64,000 nucleotides of DNA from Planococcus plakortidis (GCF_001687605.2 NZ_CP016539.2:1518501-1582500), one strand, 5' to 3'. Positions 1-9,580 are shown, counted from the stretch's first letter. The notes: a model not told the origin generated them from the sequence alone. Translations and numbers: made by a program.

Positions 1-9
1 GTAATAGTA

Positions 10-15
10 TATAAT
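10..15 (+). promoter_or_regulatory. Candidate -10 element for ccpN
   Basis: TATAAT lies 38 bases before the ccpN start codon. The -35 region falls outside the window, so the promoter cannot be completed. Confidence 0.45.
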
Positions 16-26
16 AATTGGTATTG

Positions 27-37
27 AGTATAACATA
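27..37 (-). promoter_or_regulatory. Candidate CcpN operator upstream of ccpN
   Basis: On the minus strand the site reads TATGTTATACT. It fits the degenerate CcpN operator consensus TRTGHYATAYW (recalled for B. subtilis gapB and pckA) at every position. It sits just downstream of the expected transcription start of the gene encoding this repressor, which would suit autorepression. Confidence 0.4.
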
Positions 38-52
38 TTTGAATTTGAGGCG

Positions 53-691
53 GTGAGTCCAATCGAACTCAATAAGCGGCAAGAGGAGATTTTACAGATC
101 GTCAAAGGCAATGGCCCGATTACAGGCGAGCAGATTGCAGACCGTCTGAATTTGACGCGTGCAACGCTGCGGCCGGATCTGGCGATTTTGACGATGGCCG
201 GCTTCCTGGATGCCAGGCCACGTGTCGGCTATTTCTATTCGGGCAAGAAGCCGGGCCAGGATATCAGCGACACGATGAACAATATGAAAGTGAAGGATTT
301 CCAGTCGATCCCTGTCGTAGTCAGGGAGGATGTCAGCGTATACGATGCCATCAGCCAGATGTTTCTGGATGACGTCGGGACGCTTTTTGTTGTGGATAAA
401 AAATCCTGCCTGGCGGGTGTGCTGTCGCGCAAGGATCTATTGCGCACAAGCCTCGGCAACCAGGACCTGAATGCAATTCCTGTACATATCATCATGACGC
501 GCATGCCGAACATCACCTATTGCCTGCGCAATGATTCGCTCATACAGGCTGCAAACCGGCTGATCAACCAGCAAATCGACGCATTGCCGGTCGTCGAAGA
601 ACAACCGGAAGGCTTTAAGGTCGTCGGCAGGCTGACAAAGACCAATATTACGAGGGCATTTTTATCCCTTTCGGAAAACCACGAACTGTGA
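53..691 (+). CDS. ccpN: CcpN-type transcriptional repressor (HTH plus two CBS domains)
   Basis: This 212-residue protein has an N-terminal winged helix (about residues 5-60, with GEQIADRLNLTRATLRPDL as the core) and two CBS repeats (about 80-135 and 145-205). That architecture is typical of CcpN (YqzB), which represses gluconeogenic genes such as gapB and pckA during glycolytic growth and responds to ATP/ADP. The start is GTG at 53 after GAGGCG. The following gene, yqfL, overlaps the region of the stop codon, and this ccpN-yqfL pairing is conserved in Bacillus. The family assignment is firm; target genes are not visible here. Confidence 0.9.
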   Translation: MSPIELNKRQEEILQIVKGNGPITGEQIADRLNLTRATLRPDLAILTMAGFLDARPRVGYFYSGKKPGQDISDTMNNMKVKDFQSIPVVVREDVSVYDAISQMFLDDVGTLFVVDKKSCLAGVLSRKDLLRTSLGNQDLNAIPVHIIMTRMPNITYCLRNDSLIQAANRLINQQIDALPVVEEQPEGFKVVGRLTKTNITRAFLSLSENHEL

Positions 692-701
692 GGTGCAGAA
701 T

Positions 702-1508
702 ATGAGTTTATTGCGAGTTTTTATCGTCTCCGATTCCGTGGGCGAAACCGGAGAGCTTGTCGCAAAAGCGGCCATCAGCCAATACTTGAATACAGAACAA
801 AACGCCGTCTTGAAACGCTTCCCCTATATCGACTCTATCGAACATTTGCAGGAGATCACCAAACTGGCGGAAGGGCAGCGGGCAGTGATCGTCTATACGC
901 TCGTCTCGAAAGAATTGCGACATTTCGTCGAACGCGAAACGGCAAGGCGGGGCATCAAGGCAATCGACTTGATGGGCCCTTTGCTTGATGCCTTGGAAGA
1001 AGAGCTGCACTCAGCACCGATCGGCGAGGCAGGCCTTGTGCGCAAGCTCGATGATGATTACTTCAAGAAAGTCGAGGCGATCGAATTTGCGGTCAAATAC
1101 GATGACGGGCGGGACCCGCGTGGCATTTTGCTTGCGGACATCGTCCTGGTGGGGGTATCGCGAACATCGAAAACCCCGCTATCGCAGTATTTGGCCCATA
1201 AACGGCTGAAAGTCGCCAATGTGCCGTTAGTGCCCGAAGTGGACCCGCCGGATGAATTGTTCGATGTGGATCCGAAAAAATGCTTCGGCTTGGTCATCTC
1301 TCCGGAGAAATTGAACAATATCCGGAAAGAACGCCTGATCGCACTCGGTTTGAACGATGATGCCAATTATGCAAAACTCGACCGCATCCATGAGGAAATC
1401 GTCCATTTCCGCAAAGTGGTCGACCGCATCGGCTGTGAGACGCTGGACGTCACCAACCGCGCCGTTGAGGAAACTGCGAACTTGATTCTCGGCAAACTGC
1501 AGAAATAA
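702..1508 (+). CDS. yqfL: Pyruvate, water/phosphate dikinase regulatory protein (kinase/pyrophosphorylase, DUF299)
   Basis: A soluble bifunctional enzyme of about 268 residues. The family phosphorylates a Thr of PEP synthase or pyruvate phosphate dikinase with ADP, and reverses this by phosphorolysis. The nucleotide-binding loop GVSRTSKTPLS is at about residues 151-161, and length and N-terminus (VSDSVGETGE) fit the family. The start at ATG 702 is chosen because GAGGTG (690-695) sits 6 bases before it; the GTG at 693 has no ribosome site. Co-transcription with ccpN fits a role in gluconeogenic control. The partner kinase is not in the window. Confidence 0.9.
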   Translation: MSLLRVFIVSDSVGETGELVAKAAISQYLNTEQNAVLKRFPYIDSIEHLQEITKLAEGQRAVIVYTLVSKELRHFVERETARRGIKAIDLMGPLLDALEEELHSAPIGEAGLVRKLDDDYFKKVEAIEFAVKYDDGRDPRGILLADIVLVGVSRTSKTPLSQYLAHKRLKVANVPLVPEVDPPDELFDVDPKKCFGLVISPEKLNNIRKERLIALGLNDDANYAKLDRIHEEIVHFRKVVDRIGCETLDVTNRAVEETANLILGKLQK

Positions 1509-1518
1509 TAAGAGGATT

Positions 1519-1539
1519 CCGCCTGCCAGGGCGGTTTTT
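1519..1539 (+). terminator. Terminator after yqfL
   Basis: The stem CCGCC/GGCGG with a 6-base loop is followed by five T. It closes the ccpN-yqfL unit. Confidence 0.75.
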
Positions 1540-1606
1540 CTTATGCCTGTATAATTAAAAGACCGTTTTTCTACGCCTTTTTATGGATTTTTACAAAAAA
1601 ACGTTT

Positions 1607-1612
1607 TATAAT
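1607..1612 (+). promoter_or_regulatory. Candidate -10 element for dnaG
   Basis: TATAAT stands 124 bases before dnaG, after the yqfL terminator. No good -35 hexamer is present at 16-18 bases upstream. The 227-base gap also holds a short direct repeat (GGATTTCAA twice, 1679-1697) just before the ribosome site. Confidence 0.4.
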
Positions 1613-1735
1613 GAAGAATTGTGGCTAAAGCTTACTAACAACATGAAGAGCTTCCCCATCTTTTTGTCGAAATTTGAAGGATTTCAATGGATTTCAACGA
1701 ATTAAGTAAGGTAAGCAAATAAAGATGGTGATAAG

Positions 1736-3541
1736 GTGTCCAATCGAATTCCTGAAGAAGTGATTGAAGAAATCCGTTCCAAAGCGGATATTGTGGATGT
1801 CGTGGGCGAATACGTCCAATTGACGAAAAGAGGCCGTAATTGGTTCGGCCTCTGCCCATTCCACGGGGAAAGCACACCGTCCTTTTCCGTGACGGCCGAC
1901 AAGCAGATCTTCCATTGCTTCGGCTGTGGGGCTGGCGGCAATGCCATCACGTTCTTGATGGATATAGAGAACATCAGCTTCCAGGAAGCGCTGGCCAAAC
2001 TCGGTGAGCGTTCAGGGATCGAGGTCGATGTCCAGCCGGGAGAAGGCAAAGGTGCGGCGCAGGATCGCAATGACGATCCGCTCATTTTGATGCATGAGTT
2101 CGCTGCAGATATGTACCATCATATTTTGCTGAATACGGAAGAAGGACAAGCGGCTCTTGATTATTTGGAGAACCGGGGATTCACGCAGGAGATCATCGAA
2201 AAATACCGGATCGGCTGGGCGCTTCCTGAATGGAATTACATGGAAGTTGCGTTGCGCAGAAAAGGGTACGATGATGAACAATTGGAAGCGAGCGGCCTGG
2301 TCATCAAGCGTGAGAAATCCGATGGTTGGTTCGACCGGTTCCGGGGCAGGATCATGTTTCCGATCATGAACGAAAACGGCAAAGCCATAGCGTTTTCGGG
2401 CAGGATACTTGAACAGTCAAAACAGGAAGCGAAATACATGAACAGCCCTGAATCACCGATTTTCCAGAAAAGCCAAGTTCTCTACAACGTCCACCTGGCC
2501 CGAGGCGCTATCCGGAAAAACCGGAAAATCGTCCTGTTCGAAGGGTTCATGGATGTCATCGCCGCCGGCAAGGCCGGTATCGACAATGCGCTCGCGACCA
2601 TGGGAACATCGCTGACGCCTCAGCATATCCGCCAGATGAAGCGCTTTGCGCAGGAAGTGGTCGTTTGCTTTGACGGCGATGACGCCGGATGGGAAGCGGC
2701 GAAACGGGCGGCTGTGCCGCTCGAGGAAGCGAATTTCAAAGTTGGGATTGCGGTGTTGCCGAATGGCATGGACCCTGATGACTATGTCCGCCAAAACGGC
2801 GCCGATGCTTTTCGGGAGCACATTATCGAGAAGCCGCAAACCTTTATCGCTTTCGCGATGATGCATGCGCGCCGCCATAAGAACTTTCAATATGAAAACG
2901 ATCTCCTTCAATATATCCAAGAGGTGCTCCAGCTACTCGCCGGCAAATCCTCTCCTGTTGAAAGGGATTTGTATATTAAGCAGCTGTCAGCAGAGACGAA
3001 GCTTTCTGAAGAAGCCATTTTGCAGCAGTACAGGCGCCTGGAAACCCGGAGCATCGAGCGCAGTCGGCCGAAAGCCGCTGAATCGGTCCAGGCACCCCCG
3101 AAAAGGGAGCAGAAAAAAATCACGTCGCTGCATCGTGCAGAACGCATGCTGTTCGCACACGCGCTTGCAGATCCGGCCGTGATGGACAAGCTGGCACGTG
3201 AAACCGAAACCATCCCCTTCATCAGTGAAGAATACCAGGCGTTGTATGTCCAGCTGCTCGGTTTTTACGAGGAATGGGAAAAAGCGGATTTCCATAAATT
3301 CCTGGAAACCCTGACGGACCAGGAGCTCCGGAAGCTCGTGATGGAGACGGCTCTGGCCGAAAGGGATCCCGATCATCCGGAAGAAGAGATCGAAGATTGC
3401 CTGAAGCATTTGAACAAGCACCGCATCGAGCAACAAATCAATTTAAAAATCCAGCAATCAAAAGAAGCGGAAAAACAGCATGATTTGAAGCGCGCTTTGC
3501 TTCTGGCACAAGAAGTGATTGCTTTACGGAAATCATTGTAG
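1736..3541 (+). CDS. dnaG: DNA primase
   Basis: Synthesises RNA primers at the replication fork with DnaB. The 601-residue protein has the CHC2 zinc finger at the N-terminus (Cys40, His43, Cys61, Cys64). The catalytic core contains the Toprim segment (LFEGFMDVIAAGKAGIDNA near 265-285 and CFDGDDAGWEAAKRA near 310), and a divergent helicase-interaction domain ends the protein. The start is GTG 1736 behind GGTGAT; no ATG lies closer to the conserved N-terminus. It precedes sigA by 33 bases, the classical macromolecular synthesis arrangement. Confidence 0.97.
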   Translation: MSNRIPEEVIEEIRSKADIVDVVGEYVQLTKRGRNWFGLCPFHGESTPSFSVTADKQIFHCFGCGAGGNAITFLMDIENISFQEALAKLGERSGIEVDVQPGEGKGAAQDRNDDPLILMHEFAADMYHHILLNTEEGQAALDYLENRGFTQEIIEKYRIGWALPEWNYMEVALRRKGYDDEQLEASGLVIKREKSDGWFDRFRGRIMFPIMNENGKAIAFSGRILEQSKQEAKYMNSPESPIFQKSQVLYNVHLARGAIRKNRKIVLFEGFMDVIAAGKAGIDNALATMGTSLTPQHIRQMKRFAQEVVVCFDGDDAGWEAAKRAAVPLEEANFKVGIAVLPNGMDPDDYVRQNGADAFREHIIEKPQTFIAFAMMHARRHKNFQYENDLLQYIQEVLQLLAGKSSPVERDLYIKQLSAETKLSEEAILQQYRRLETRSIERSRPKAAESVQAPPKREQKKITSLHRAERMLFAHALADPAVMDKLARETETIPFISEEYQALYVQLLGFYEEWEKADFHKFLETLTDQELRKLVMETALAERDPDHPEEEIEDCLKHLNKHRIEQQINLKIQQSKEAEKQHDLKRALLLAQEVIALRKSL

Positions 3542-3574
3542 ATTATTCCGGTTTTTTCAAAAGGAGGAAGTTGT

Positions 3575-4729
3575 ATGGCTGAGAAATCTGAACGCCAAAC
3601 AGAAGTCGTAACAAACAGCATCCCGTTGCCTGCTGAAGGCCCGGAAGCAAGTGTAGAAGACGCGAAAAAGCAATTGATCGAACAAGGGAAAAAAACCGGA
3701 GAATTGAACTACGAACAGATTGCCGATAAATTAGCTATTTTTGAAATGGAATCGGATCAGGTAGAGGAATTCATTGATCAATTGGAAGGGCACGGCATCG
3801 AACTCGAACGCAAAAGCGATGATGAAGAACATCTCGACCGCCTCATGAAACCGACCGAAGAGAAGTTCGACTTGAACGACTTGAGCGTACCGCCAGGCGT
3901 CAAGATCAACGATCCCGTGCGCATGTACTTGAAAGAGATCGGACGTGTTGACCTGTTGAAGGCGGAGGAAGAAGTGCGCCTGGCAAAACTCATCGAACAA
4001 GGCGACGAGGAAGCGAAAAAGCGCCTAGCGGAAGCCAACTTGCGCCTCGTCGTATCGATCGCTAAACGCTATGTGGGCCGCGGCATGCTGTTCCTGGATT
4101 TGATCCAGGAAGGGAATATGGGCCTTATCAAGGCAGTCGAGAAATTCGACTACTCAAAAGGCTTTAAGTTCAGCACTTATGCCACGTGGTGGATCCGCCA
4201 AGCGATTACGCGCGCCATCGCCGACCAGGCACGCACAATCCGTATCCCAGTCCATATGGTCGAGACGATCAATAAACTGATTCGCGTACAGCGCCAGCTA
4301 TTGCAGGATCTTGGCCGCGAGCCTTCACCGGAAGAGATCGGCGAAGAGATGGATCTATTGCCTGAGAAAGTGCGTGAGATCCTGAAGATCGCCCAGGAAC
4401 CGGTATCGCTGGAAACACCGATCGGTGAGGAAGACGATTCGCATCTGGGTGATTTCATCGAAGATTCCGATGCACAGTCACCGTCTGACCATGCGGCATA
4501 CGAATTGCTGAAAGAGCAGTTGGAAGATGTGCTCGACACATTGACCGACCGAGAAGAAAATGTCTTGCGCCTGCGTTTCGGCCTGGATGACGGCCGTACG
4601 CGGACGCTGGAGGAAGTCGGGAAGGTGTTCGGCGTGACGCGTGAACGGATCCGCCAAATCGAAGCGAAAGCACTTCGCAAACTGCGCCATCCATCCCGCA
4701 GCAAACGCTTGAAAGATTTCTTGGAGTAA
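3575..4729 (+). CDS. sigA: RNA polymerase principal sigma factor SigA (RpoD)
   Basis: The vegetative sigma-70 factor of 384 residues. An acidic, poorly conserved region 1.1 is followed by region 1.2. Region 2 carries the -10 recognition segment ([22 protein letters not shown], about 205-225), then region 3, then region 4 with the C-terminal helix-turn-helix ([23 protein letters not shown]) that reads the -35 box. The start ATG follows AAGGAGGAAG. It lies downstream of dnaG and ends in a strong terminator, so the pair is probably one operon. Confidence 0.98.
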   Translation: MAEKSERQTEVVTNSIPLPAEGPEASVEDAKKQLIEQGKKTGELNYEQIADKLAIFEMESDQVEEFIDQLEGHGIELERKSDDEEHLDRLMKPTEEKFDLNDLSVPPGVKINDPVRMYLKEIGRVDLLKAEEEVRLAKLIEQGDEEAKKRLAEANLRLVVSIAKRYVGRGMLFLDLIQEGNMGLIKAVEKFDYSKGFKFSTYATWWIRQAITRAIADQARTIRIPVHMVETINKLIRVQRQLLQDLGREPSPEEIGEEMDLLPEKVREILKIAQEPVSLETPIGEEDDSHLGDFIEDSDAQSPSDHAAYELLKEQLEDVLDTLTDREENVLRLRFGLDDGRTRTLEEVGKVFGVTRERIRQIEAKALRKLRHPSRSKRLKDFLE

Positions 4730-4738
4730 ATTGAACCG

Positions 4739-4773
4739 ATCCTTCCGGGCCAAGTGCCCGGAAGGATTTTTTT
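4739..4773 (+). terminator. Terminator after sigA
   Basis: A perfect 12-bp stem ATCCTTCCGGGC/GCCCGGAAGGAT with a 5-base loop and a T run. Confidence 0.9.
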
Positions 4774-4857
4774 GCGTTAAAGGAATTAGGGGGGCATCGA
4801 GGAAAGATCTCTTTCTTGCCGACAGAACGACATATTGGAATAACTTTCCGTTATGCC

Positions 4858-4887
4858 TTGATTGTGTCGGAATTTTAGCTATATAAT
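4858..4887 (+). promoter_or_regulatory. SigA promoter for the acyl-CoA dehydrogenase gene
   Basis: TTGATT (4858-4863), an 18-base spacer and TATAAT (4882-4887), 40 bases before the start codon. Confidence 0.6.
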
Positions 4888-4927
4888 GAATATTGTAAGC
4901 GTATTCATAGCAAAGGGGATGTAAGAC

Positions 4928-6067
4928 ATGAATTTCGATTTGACACAAGAGCAACAGATGATCAAGAAAACGATGCGGGAGTTTGCCGATAAAGTAGTCG
5001 CTCCAGGCGCAGTCAAGCGCGACCGCACGAAAGAGTTTCCGAAAGAAGCATTCAAGCAATTGGCCGACATGGGGATGATGGGCTTGCCGTTTGATGAAGC
5101 TTATGGCGGAGCGGGAGCGGATACGACAAGTTTTGCGATCGTTACGGAAGAATTGAGCCGCGTGTGCGCCTCTACAGGCATTACGTACTCGGCACATATT
5201 TCACTTGGAGGCGCGCCCCTCAGCCTGTTCGGCACAGAAGAGCAGAAGCAGAAATACTTGGCGCCGATCTGCACGGGCGAGTCGTTCGGCGCGTTCGGTT
5301 TGACAGAGCCGAATGCCGGGTCGGATGCGGGGGGGACAGAAACCCGCGCAGTGGAAGATGGGGACGACTGGGTCATCAATGGATCGAAAGTATATATCAG
5401 GAATGCGAGCCATGCGAAGCATTTGGCAATCACGGCGATCACCGGCATGAACGACGGCAAAAAGGAAATCAGCGCCATCATCGTACCGACCGATGCAGAA
5501 GGCTTCACCGTAATCGATAATTACGAGAAAATGGGCTTGAACGCATCCAACACCACCGAATTGGTGCTTGAGAACGTCCGTGTGCCAAAAGAAAACCTGC
5601 TTGGCAAACGCGGCGAAGGCTTTAAGCAATTCTTGGTGACACTTGACGGCGGGCGCATCGGCATTGCGGCGATGGCTGTCGGGATCGCACAAGGCGCTTT
5701 CAATAAAGCGCTCGCTTATGCGAAAGAACGCAAGCAGTTCGGCAAGCCTTTGTCCGAATTCCAAGTGACGCAGTTCAAGCTCGCGGATATGGCGATGAAA
5801 ATCGAACTCGCACGCAATATGGTCTACAAGGCGGCCTGGCTGAAAGACCAAGGGCGCCCATTCACGAAAGAAGCGTCCATGGCCAAATTGTATGCATCTG
5901 AGATGGCGATGGAAGTGGCTGACGAAGCGATCCAGATCCACGGCGGCTATGGTTATATGAAAGAATACGAAGTCGAGCGCTATATGCGCGACGCCAAGCT
6001 TCTTGAAATCGGGGAAGGGACATCCGAAGTGCAGCGCATGGTCATTTCACGCCTTGTCGGCTGCTGA
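4928..6067 (+). CDS. Acyl-CoA dehydrogenase
   Basis: A FAD-dependent enzyme of 379 residues for the first step of fatty-acid or branched-chain acyl-CoA beta-oxidation. The family pattern FGAFGLTEPNAGSD (FAD/substrate binding, about 118-131) and the C-terminal QIHGGYGYMKEYEVERYMRD are present. The Glu in the EGTSEVQR segment is the likely catalytic base. It has its own promoter and is a single-gene unit inserted between sigA and cccA, a position it does not hold in B. subtilis. Short-chain or isovaleryl-type specificity is possible but cannot be read from the sequence. Confidence 0.9.
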   Translation: MNFDLTQEQQMIKKTMREFADKVVAPGAVKRDRTKEFPKEAFKQLADMGMMGLPFDEAYGGAGADTTSFAIVTEELSRVCASTGITYSAHISLGGAPLSLFGTEEQKQKYLAPICTGESFGAFGLTEPNAGSDAGGTETRAVEDGDDWVINGSKVYIRNASHAKHLAITAITGMNDGKKEISAIIVPTDAEGFTVIDNYEKMGLNASNTTELVLENVRVPKENLLGKRGEGFKQFLVTLDGGRIGIAAMAVGIAQGAFNKALAYAKERKQFGKPLSEFQVTQFKLADMAMKIELARNMVYKAAWLKDQGRPFTKEASMAKLYASEMAMEVADEAIQIHGGYGYMKEYEVERYMRDAKLLEIGEGTSEVQRMVISRLVGC

Positions 6068-6257
6068 TCGGGTTGCAAACCGTGAAACTTTAACTATGTG
6101 TTTATTGCCGTCAACAGAATCCTTCGAATTTACCGATTTTGTCACAATACGGCAATTATTATCCGTTATGGCTTTTCGTTTACTGGATAATACAGTACAA
6201 TAATGAATGATACTTATACTATCATCAAGCAGAACACAGTAGAAGGAGGGGTAACGG

Positions 6258-6650
6258 ATGCAAAAGAATGCAATTGTACCTTATATCTTAATCATGGCTT
6301 TCGGTATTGGCCTGATTTTCTTCCTGTCATTGGAAGGAGTCGGCAACGAAGCTGAAATCGCTGAAGAACATGCGGCTGAGGAAGAAGGCGGCGGTGAAGC
6401 GGCTGAAGGCGAAGGCGGAGAAGAAGCGGCTAGCGGCGACTTCGACCCTGAATCCCATGCACAGTCAAGCTGTGTTTCTTGCCACGGTTCAAGCTATGAA
6501 GGCGGAGTTGGCCCATCATTGGTAGCCACAGAACTTTCACAAGAAGAAATCGAAGAGATTCTGATCAACGGTAAAGGCTCAATGCCACCGGGTACGGTTC
6601 CTGAAGAAAACGTATCAGCAATGGCTGAGTGGGTACTGTCACTCGAATAG
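6258..6650 (+). CDS. cccA: Membrane-anchored cytochrome c-550
   Basis: A small c-type cytochrome of 130 residues. One N-terminal membrane segment (about 7-25) anchors it outside the membrane. A very acidic Glu/Ala/Gly-rich linker (30-62) follows. The heme domain has CVSCH at 72-76 and the probable axial Met109 in GKGSMPPG. It should pass electrons between the respiratory complexes. The ribosome site AGAAGGAGGGG precedes ATG 6258. Position next to sigA and trmK matches B. subtilis cccA. The long acidic linker is the unusual part. Confidence 0.88.
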   Translation: MQKNAIVPYILIMAFGIGLIFFLSLEGVGNEAEIAEEHAAEEEGGGEAAEGEGGEEAASGDFDPESHAQSSCVSCHGSSYEGGVGPSLVATELSQEEIEEILINGKGSMPPGTVPEENVSAMAEWVLSLE

Positions 6651-6656
6651 CATCAA

Positions 6657-6690
6657 AAACCCTTAGTTCTTCCGGAGCTAAGGGTTTTTT
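6657..6690 (+). terminator. Terminator after cccA
   Basis: AACCCTTAG/CTAAGGGTT stem followed by six T. It lies between cccA and trmK. Confidence 0.85.
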
Positions 6691-6709
6691 GTCAATTAGG
6701 AGGAACTTT

Positions 6710-7423
6710 ATGAACGCGCAGCAATTATCAGTTCGATTAATGAAAGTGGCGGAACATGTCCAGCCAGGGGCCGTAGTAGCAGACATCGGTTCGGATCATG
6801 CCTATTTGGCATGCTATCTTCTCCATAACGGGTCGGCAAGCCGGGCGGTAGCCGGTGAAATTGTCAAAGGCCCGTATGAATCGGCGAAAAAGCAAGTGCG
6901 CGAAGAAGGGCTGGAAGGAAAAATTACCGTCCGCCTTGCGCCAGGCCTTGAAGCGGTCGAGCCTGAAGACGGGATCACCGCGGTGACCATCGCCGGAATG
7001 GGCGGTTCGCTGATTGCCTCGATCCTGGAAGAGGGAAAAAGCCGCCTCGCAGGCGTCGAGCGCTTGATCCTGCAGCCAAACGTCCATGCCCAAGCAATCC
7101 GGTTATGGGCTGTCCAGAACGGCTGGCGTATTGTAGCAGAAGATATCCTGAAGGAAAAAGACAAGATCTATGAAATCCTGGTGCTGGAACCGACAGCTGA
7201 AGAAGTGCAGCTGGATGCGAAACAATTATTGTTCGGGCCGAAACTATTGCAAGATCAAAATGATATATTCAAGGAAAAGTGGAAGCGCGAGGCGACTCAA
7301 TGGAAAGCGATCGCCGAACGTTTGGAGAACACAGAGGAAACCGAAGACATTCGTACGAAAAAAGAGCAGCTGCTCGAAAAAATCGCATTGATGGAAGAGG
7401 TGTTCGCGGATGAAAATCCCTAA
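6710..7423 (+). CDS. trmK: tRNA (adenine(22)-N1)-methyltransferase
   Basis: Methylates N1 of A22 in tRNA using S-adenosylmethionine. The Rossmann-fold motif VADIGSDHAYLACYLL begins near residue 20, and the catalytic-site region reads TVTIAGMGGSLI. The C-terminal third is a charged coiled-coil. The start at ATG 6710 follows AGGAGGAAC; the reading frame opens further upstream but runs into the cccA terminator. At 237 residues it has the expected length, and it overlaps the next gene by 14 bases. Confidence 0.93.
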   Translation: MNAQQLSVRLMKVAEHVQPGAVVADIGSDHAYLACYLLHNGSASRAVAGEIVKGPYESAKKQVREEGLEGKITVRLAPGLEAVEPEDGITAVTIAGMGGSLIASILEEGKSRLAGVERLILQPNVHAQAIRLWAVQNGWRIVAEDILKEKDKIYEILVLEPTAEEVQLDAKQLLFGPKLLQDQNDIFKEKWKREATQWKAIAERLENTEETEDIRTKKEQLLEKIALMEEVFADENP

Positions 7424-8522
7424 CGGCCAACAGATTATTGAAGAGTTCGAGAAATGGTCGCCGAAATATTTGGCGATGGAAGGCGACCCGATCGGGCTGC
7501 ATGTCGGCACATTGAATAAAAGGATCGAACGCGTGCTGGTGACGCTCGATGTCGATGAAGCAGTGGCAGATGAAGCGATCGAAAAAGGCGCTGGCCTCAT
7601 CATTGCCCACCATCCCCCGATTTTCCGTCCCTTGAAAAATCTCCAGACGGACTTTCCGCAAGGCCGGCTAATGGAAAAACTGATCAAAAATGACATTGCG
7701 GTATATGCAGCGCACACAAATCTCGATGTCGCTTGGGGAGGCGTCAATGACTTATTGGCTGATGCGCTTGGCTTGCAGGACGCGGAAGTGTTGGTAAAGA
7801 CCCACGAAGCGGAGCTCGTGAAGATTGCCGTCTTCGTGCCTGAAAGCCATGAAGGCCAAGTGCGAAAAGCGCTCGGCGATGCGGGGGCCGGGGCGATCGG
7901 CGATTATGACCATTGCAGCTATACATTGAGCGGCACTGGGCGCTTCCGGCCGAATGCTTCAGCCGATCCGTATATCGGTGAAGCGGGCAAGATGGAAGAG
8001 ACAGCGGAATCGAAAATTGAGGTCGTGGTCAGGAAAGCCGAAAAAGACCGCGTGATCCGGGCGATGATCGCCGCCCACCCATACGAAGAACCGGCCTACG
8101 ACGTCTTCACTTTGGAGAACAAGGAGTTGCCGATGGGGCTTGGCCGCGTCGGCCGCTTGAAAGAAGAGATGACGTTCGATGCGTTTGCCGAGCATGTGAA
8201 AAAGAGCCTAAATGTCCCCTTTGTCCGTGCGGTCGGTACCGGAAAAGAACGCATCAGCAAAGTGGCGGTGCTTGGGGGCGACGGCAACAAATACATCCAG
8301 CAGGCAAAACGTGCAGGGGCGGATGTCTATGTGACGGGTGACCTTTATTTCCACGTGGCCCAGGATGCACAGGCGATCGGCTTGCCGGTGATTGACCCAG
8401 GGCACCATGTCGAGAAAGTGATGATCCAGGGAGTTGTAGACCATATGGCGGAAAAAGGCGCCAACTGGCAATGTGAGTTCCTGGCGTCTGAAGTGAATAC
8501 AGAACCGTTTCGTTTAAAGTGA
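7410..8522 (+). CDS. yqfO: Nif3-like dinuclear metal centre protein (YqfO)
   Basis: This 370-residue member of the NIF3/YbgI/GTP cyclohydrolase I type 2 family forms ring-shaped hexamers with a dinuclear metal site. Metal-binding stretches IAHHPPIF (near 66-73) and DPGHHVEK (near 330) are present. The middle part (about 125-235) is the PII-like insertion found in the longer Gram-positive members. The reading frame overlaps trmK and they are likely cotranscribed. Its physiological role is not established; involvement in metal or folate chemistry is only suggested by family. Confidence 0.88.
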   Translation: MKIPNGQQIIEEFEKWSPKYLAMEGDPIGLHVGTLNKRIERVLVTLDVDEAVADEAIEKGAGLIIAHHPPIFRPLKNLQTDFPQGRLMEKLIKNDIAVYAAHTNLDVAWGGVNDLLADALGLQDAEVLVKTHEAELVKIAVFVPESHEGQVRKALGDAGAGAIGDYDHCSYTLSGTGRFRPNASADPYIGEAGKMEETAESKIEVVVRKAEKDRVIRAMIAAHPYEEPAYDVFTLENKELPMGLGRVGRLKEEMTFDAFAEHVKKSLNVPFVRAVGTGKERISKVAVLGGDGNKYIQQAKRAGADVYVTGDLYFHVAQDAQAIGLPVIDPGHHVEKVMIQGVVDHMAEKGANWQCEFLASEVNTEPFRLK

Positions 8523-8529
8523 AGACATT

Positions 8530-8560
8530 AAAAAGAGGCCCCGTTCAGGGCCTCTTTTTT
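8530..8560. terminator. Bidirectional terminator between yqfO and ispH
   Basis: AAAAAGAGGCCC/GGGCCTCTTTTTT works in both directions and separates two convergent genes. Confidence 0.9.
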
Positions 8561-8565
8561 ATAAC

Positions 8566-9552
8566 TTATTCATTCACCGGATACGGTTCGATGCGCTCCG
8601 ATGGCTTCGGATGCTTGATCTTCGGCAAAATTTTGTTGAGCGGTACGGAACGCTCGAGTGTATGCGTTGCCGGATCTTCCGGATCGTATTGATCCAAGAA
8701 CTTCATCACTTCTTTGACGATCGGTGTCGGAGTGGATGCGCCGGCGGTCAGTGCGACCGTTTCGATGCCTTCTAGCCATTCCAATTTCAGTTCGGACAAA
8801 TCGGAGATGCGGTAAGCCGGTGTGCCGGCGATGTCCTGGGATACTTGCGCCAGGCGGTTGGAGTTATTGCTCATCGGGTCGCCGATGACGATCAGCAGGT
8901 CGGCGTCGACAGCTTGTTCTGCGACAGCTTCCTGGCGCACTTGCGTGGCCAAGCAAATCTCCTTATGGACTTCAGCGTGCGGGAAGCGTTCTTTCAAGCG
9001 TTCCATCATATGGACGACATCCCATTGGCTCATCGTCGTCTGGTTGGTGATGATGATTTTATCTTGGTCCAGTTCGAGCGCATTGACATCATCGAGCGTT
9101 TCGACCAAATGAACCAAATCCGGAGCGACGCCGATTGCGCCTTCAGGTTCCGGGTGGCCACTCTTGCCGATATAGACGATATGGTAGCCTTCAGCTGTTT
9201 TTTCACGGATCAGGTCATGCGTGACGGTGACGTCCGGGCATGTGGCATCGATTGAAACAAGTCCTTTTCTGCGCGCCAGTTCACGCACTTGCGGGGATAC
9301 GCCATGTGCCGTGAAGATGACCGTGCCGGTTTCCACTTGCTCGAGTATCTCTAGGCGGTTTTTGCCGTCAAGCGTGATGATGCCATCTTCTTCGAATGCA
9401 TCCGTTACGTGTTTATTGTGGACAATCATGCCCAGTATATAAATCGGGCGCGGCAAAGTCTCATCCATGGCTGCGTTTTTCGCGATGACCATGGCATCCA
9501 CTACCCCGTAGCAATAGCCTCTAGGCGAAATCTTTTTTACTTTCATTATCAA
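8566..9552 (-). CDS. ispH: 4-hydroxy-3-methylbut-2-enyl diphosphate reductase
   Basis: The last MEP-pathway enzyme; it makes IPP and DMAPP from HMBPP using a [4Fe-4S] cluster. The three cluster cysteines are in GYCYGVVDA (N-terminus), DATCPDVT and [10 protein letters not shown]. The substrate-binding SNNSNRL segment follows. Start choice: TTG at 9552 stands 6 bases after AAGGAG, and ATG at 9546 stands 12 bases after it, so either could be used. Other MEP genes in the window are ispG (14.9 kb) and dxs (52.3 kb). Confidence 0.95.
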   Translation of the reverse strand: MIMKVKKISPRGYCYGVVDAMVIAKNAAMDETLPRPIYILGMIVHNKHVTDAFEEDGIITLDGKNRLEILEQVETGTVIFTAHGVSPQVRELARRKGLVSIDATCPDVTVTHDLIREKTAEGYHIVYIGKSGHPEPEGAIGVAPDLVHLVETLDDVNALELDQDKIIITNQTTMSQWDVVHMMERLKERFPHAEVHKEICLATQVRQEAVAEQAVDADLLIVIGDPMSNNSNRLAQVSQDIAGTPAYRISDLSELKLEWLEGIETVALTAGASTPTPIVKEVMKFLDQYDPEDPATHTLERSVPLNKILPKIKHPKPSERIEPYPVNE

Positions 9553-9580
9553 ACCGCACTCCTTTCAACATCATGACTTC

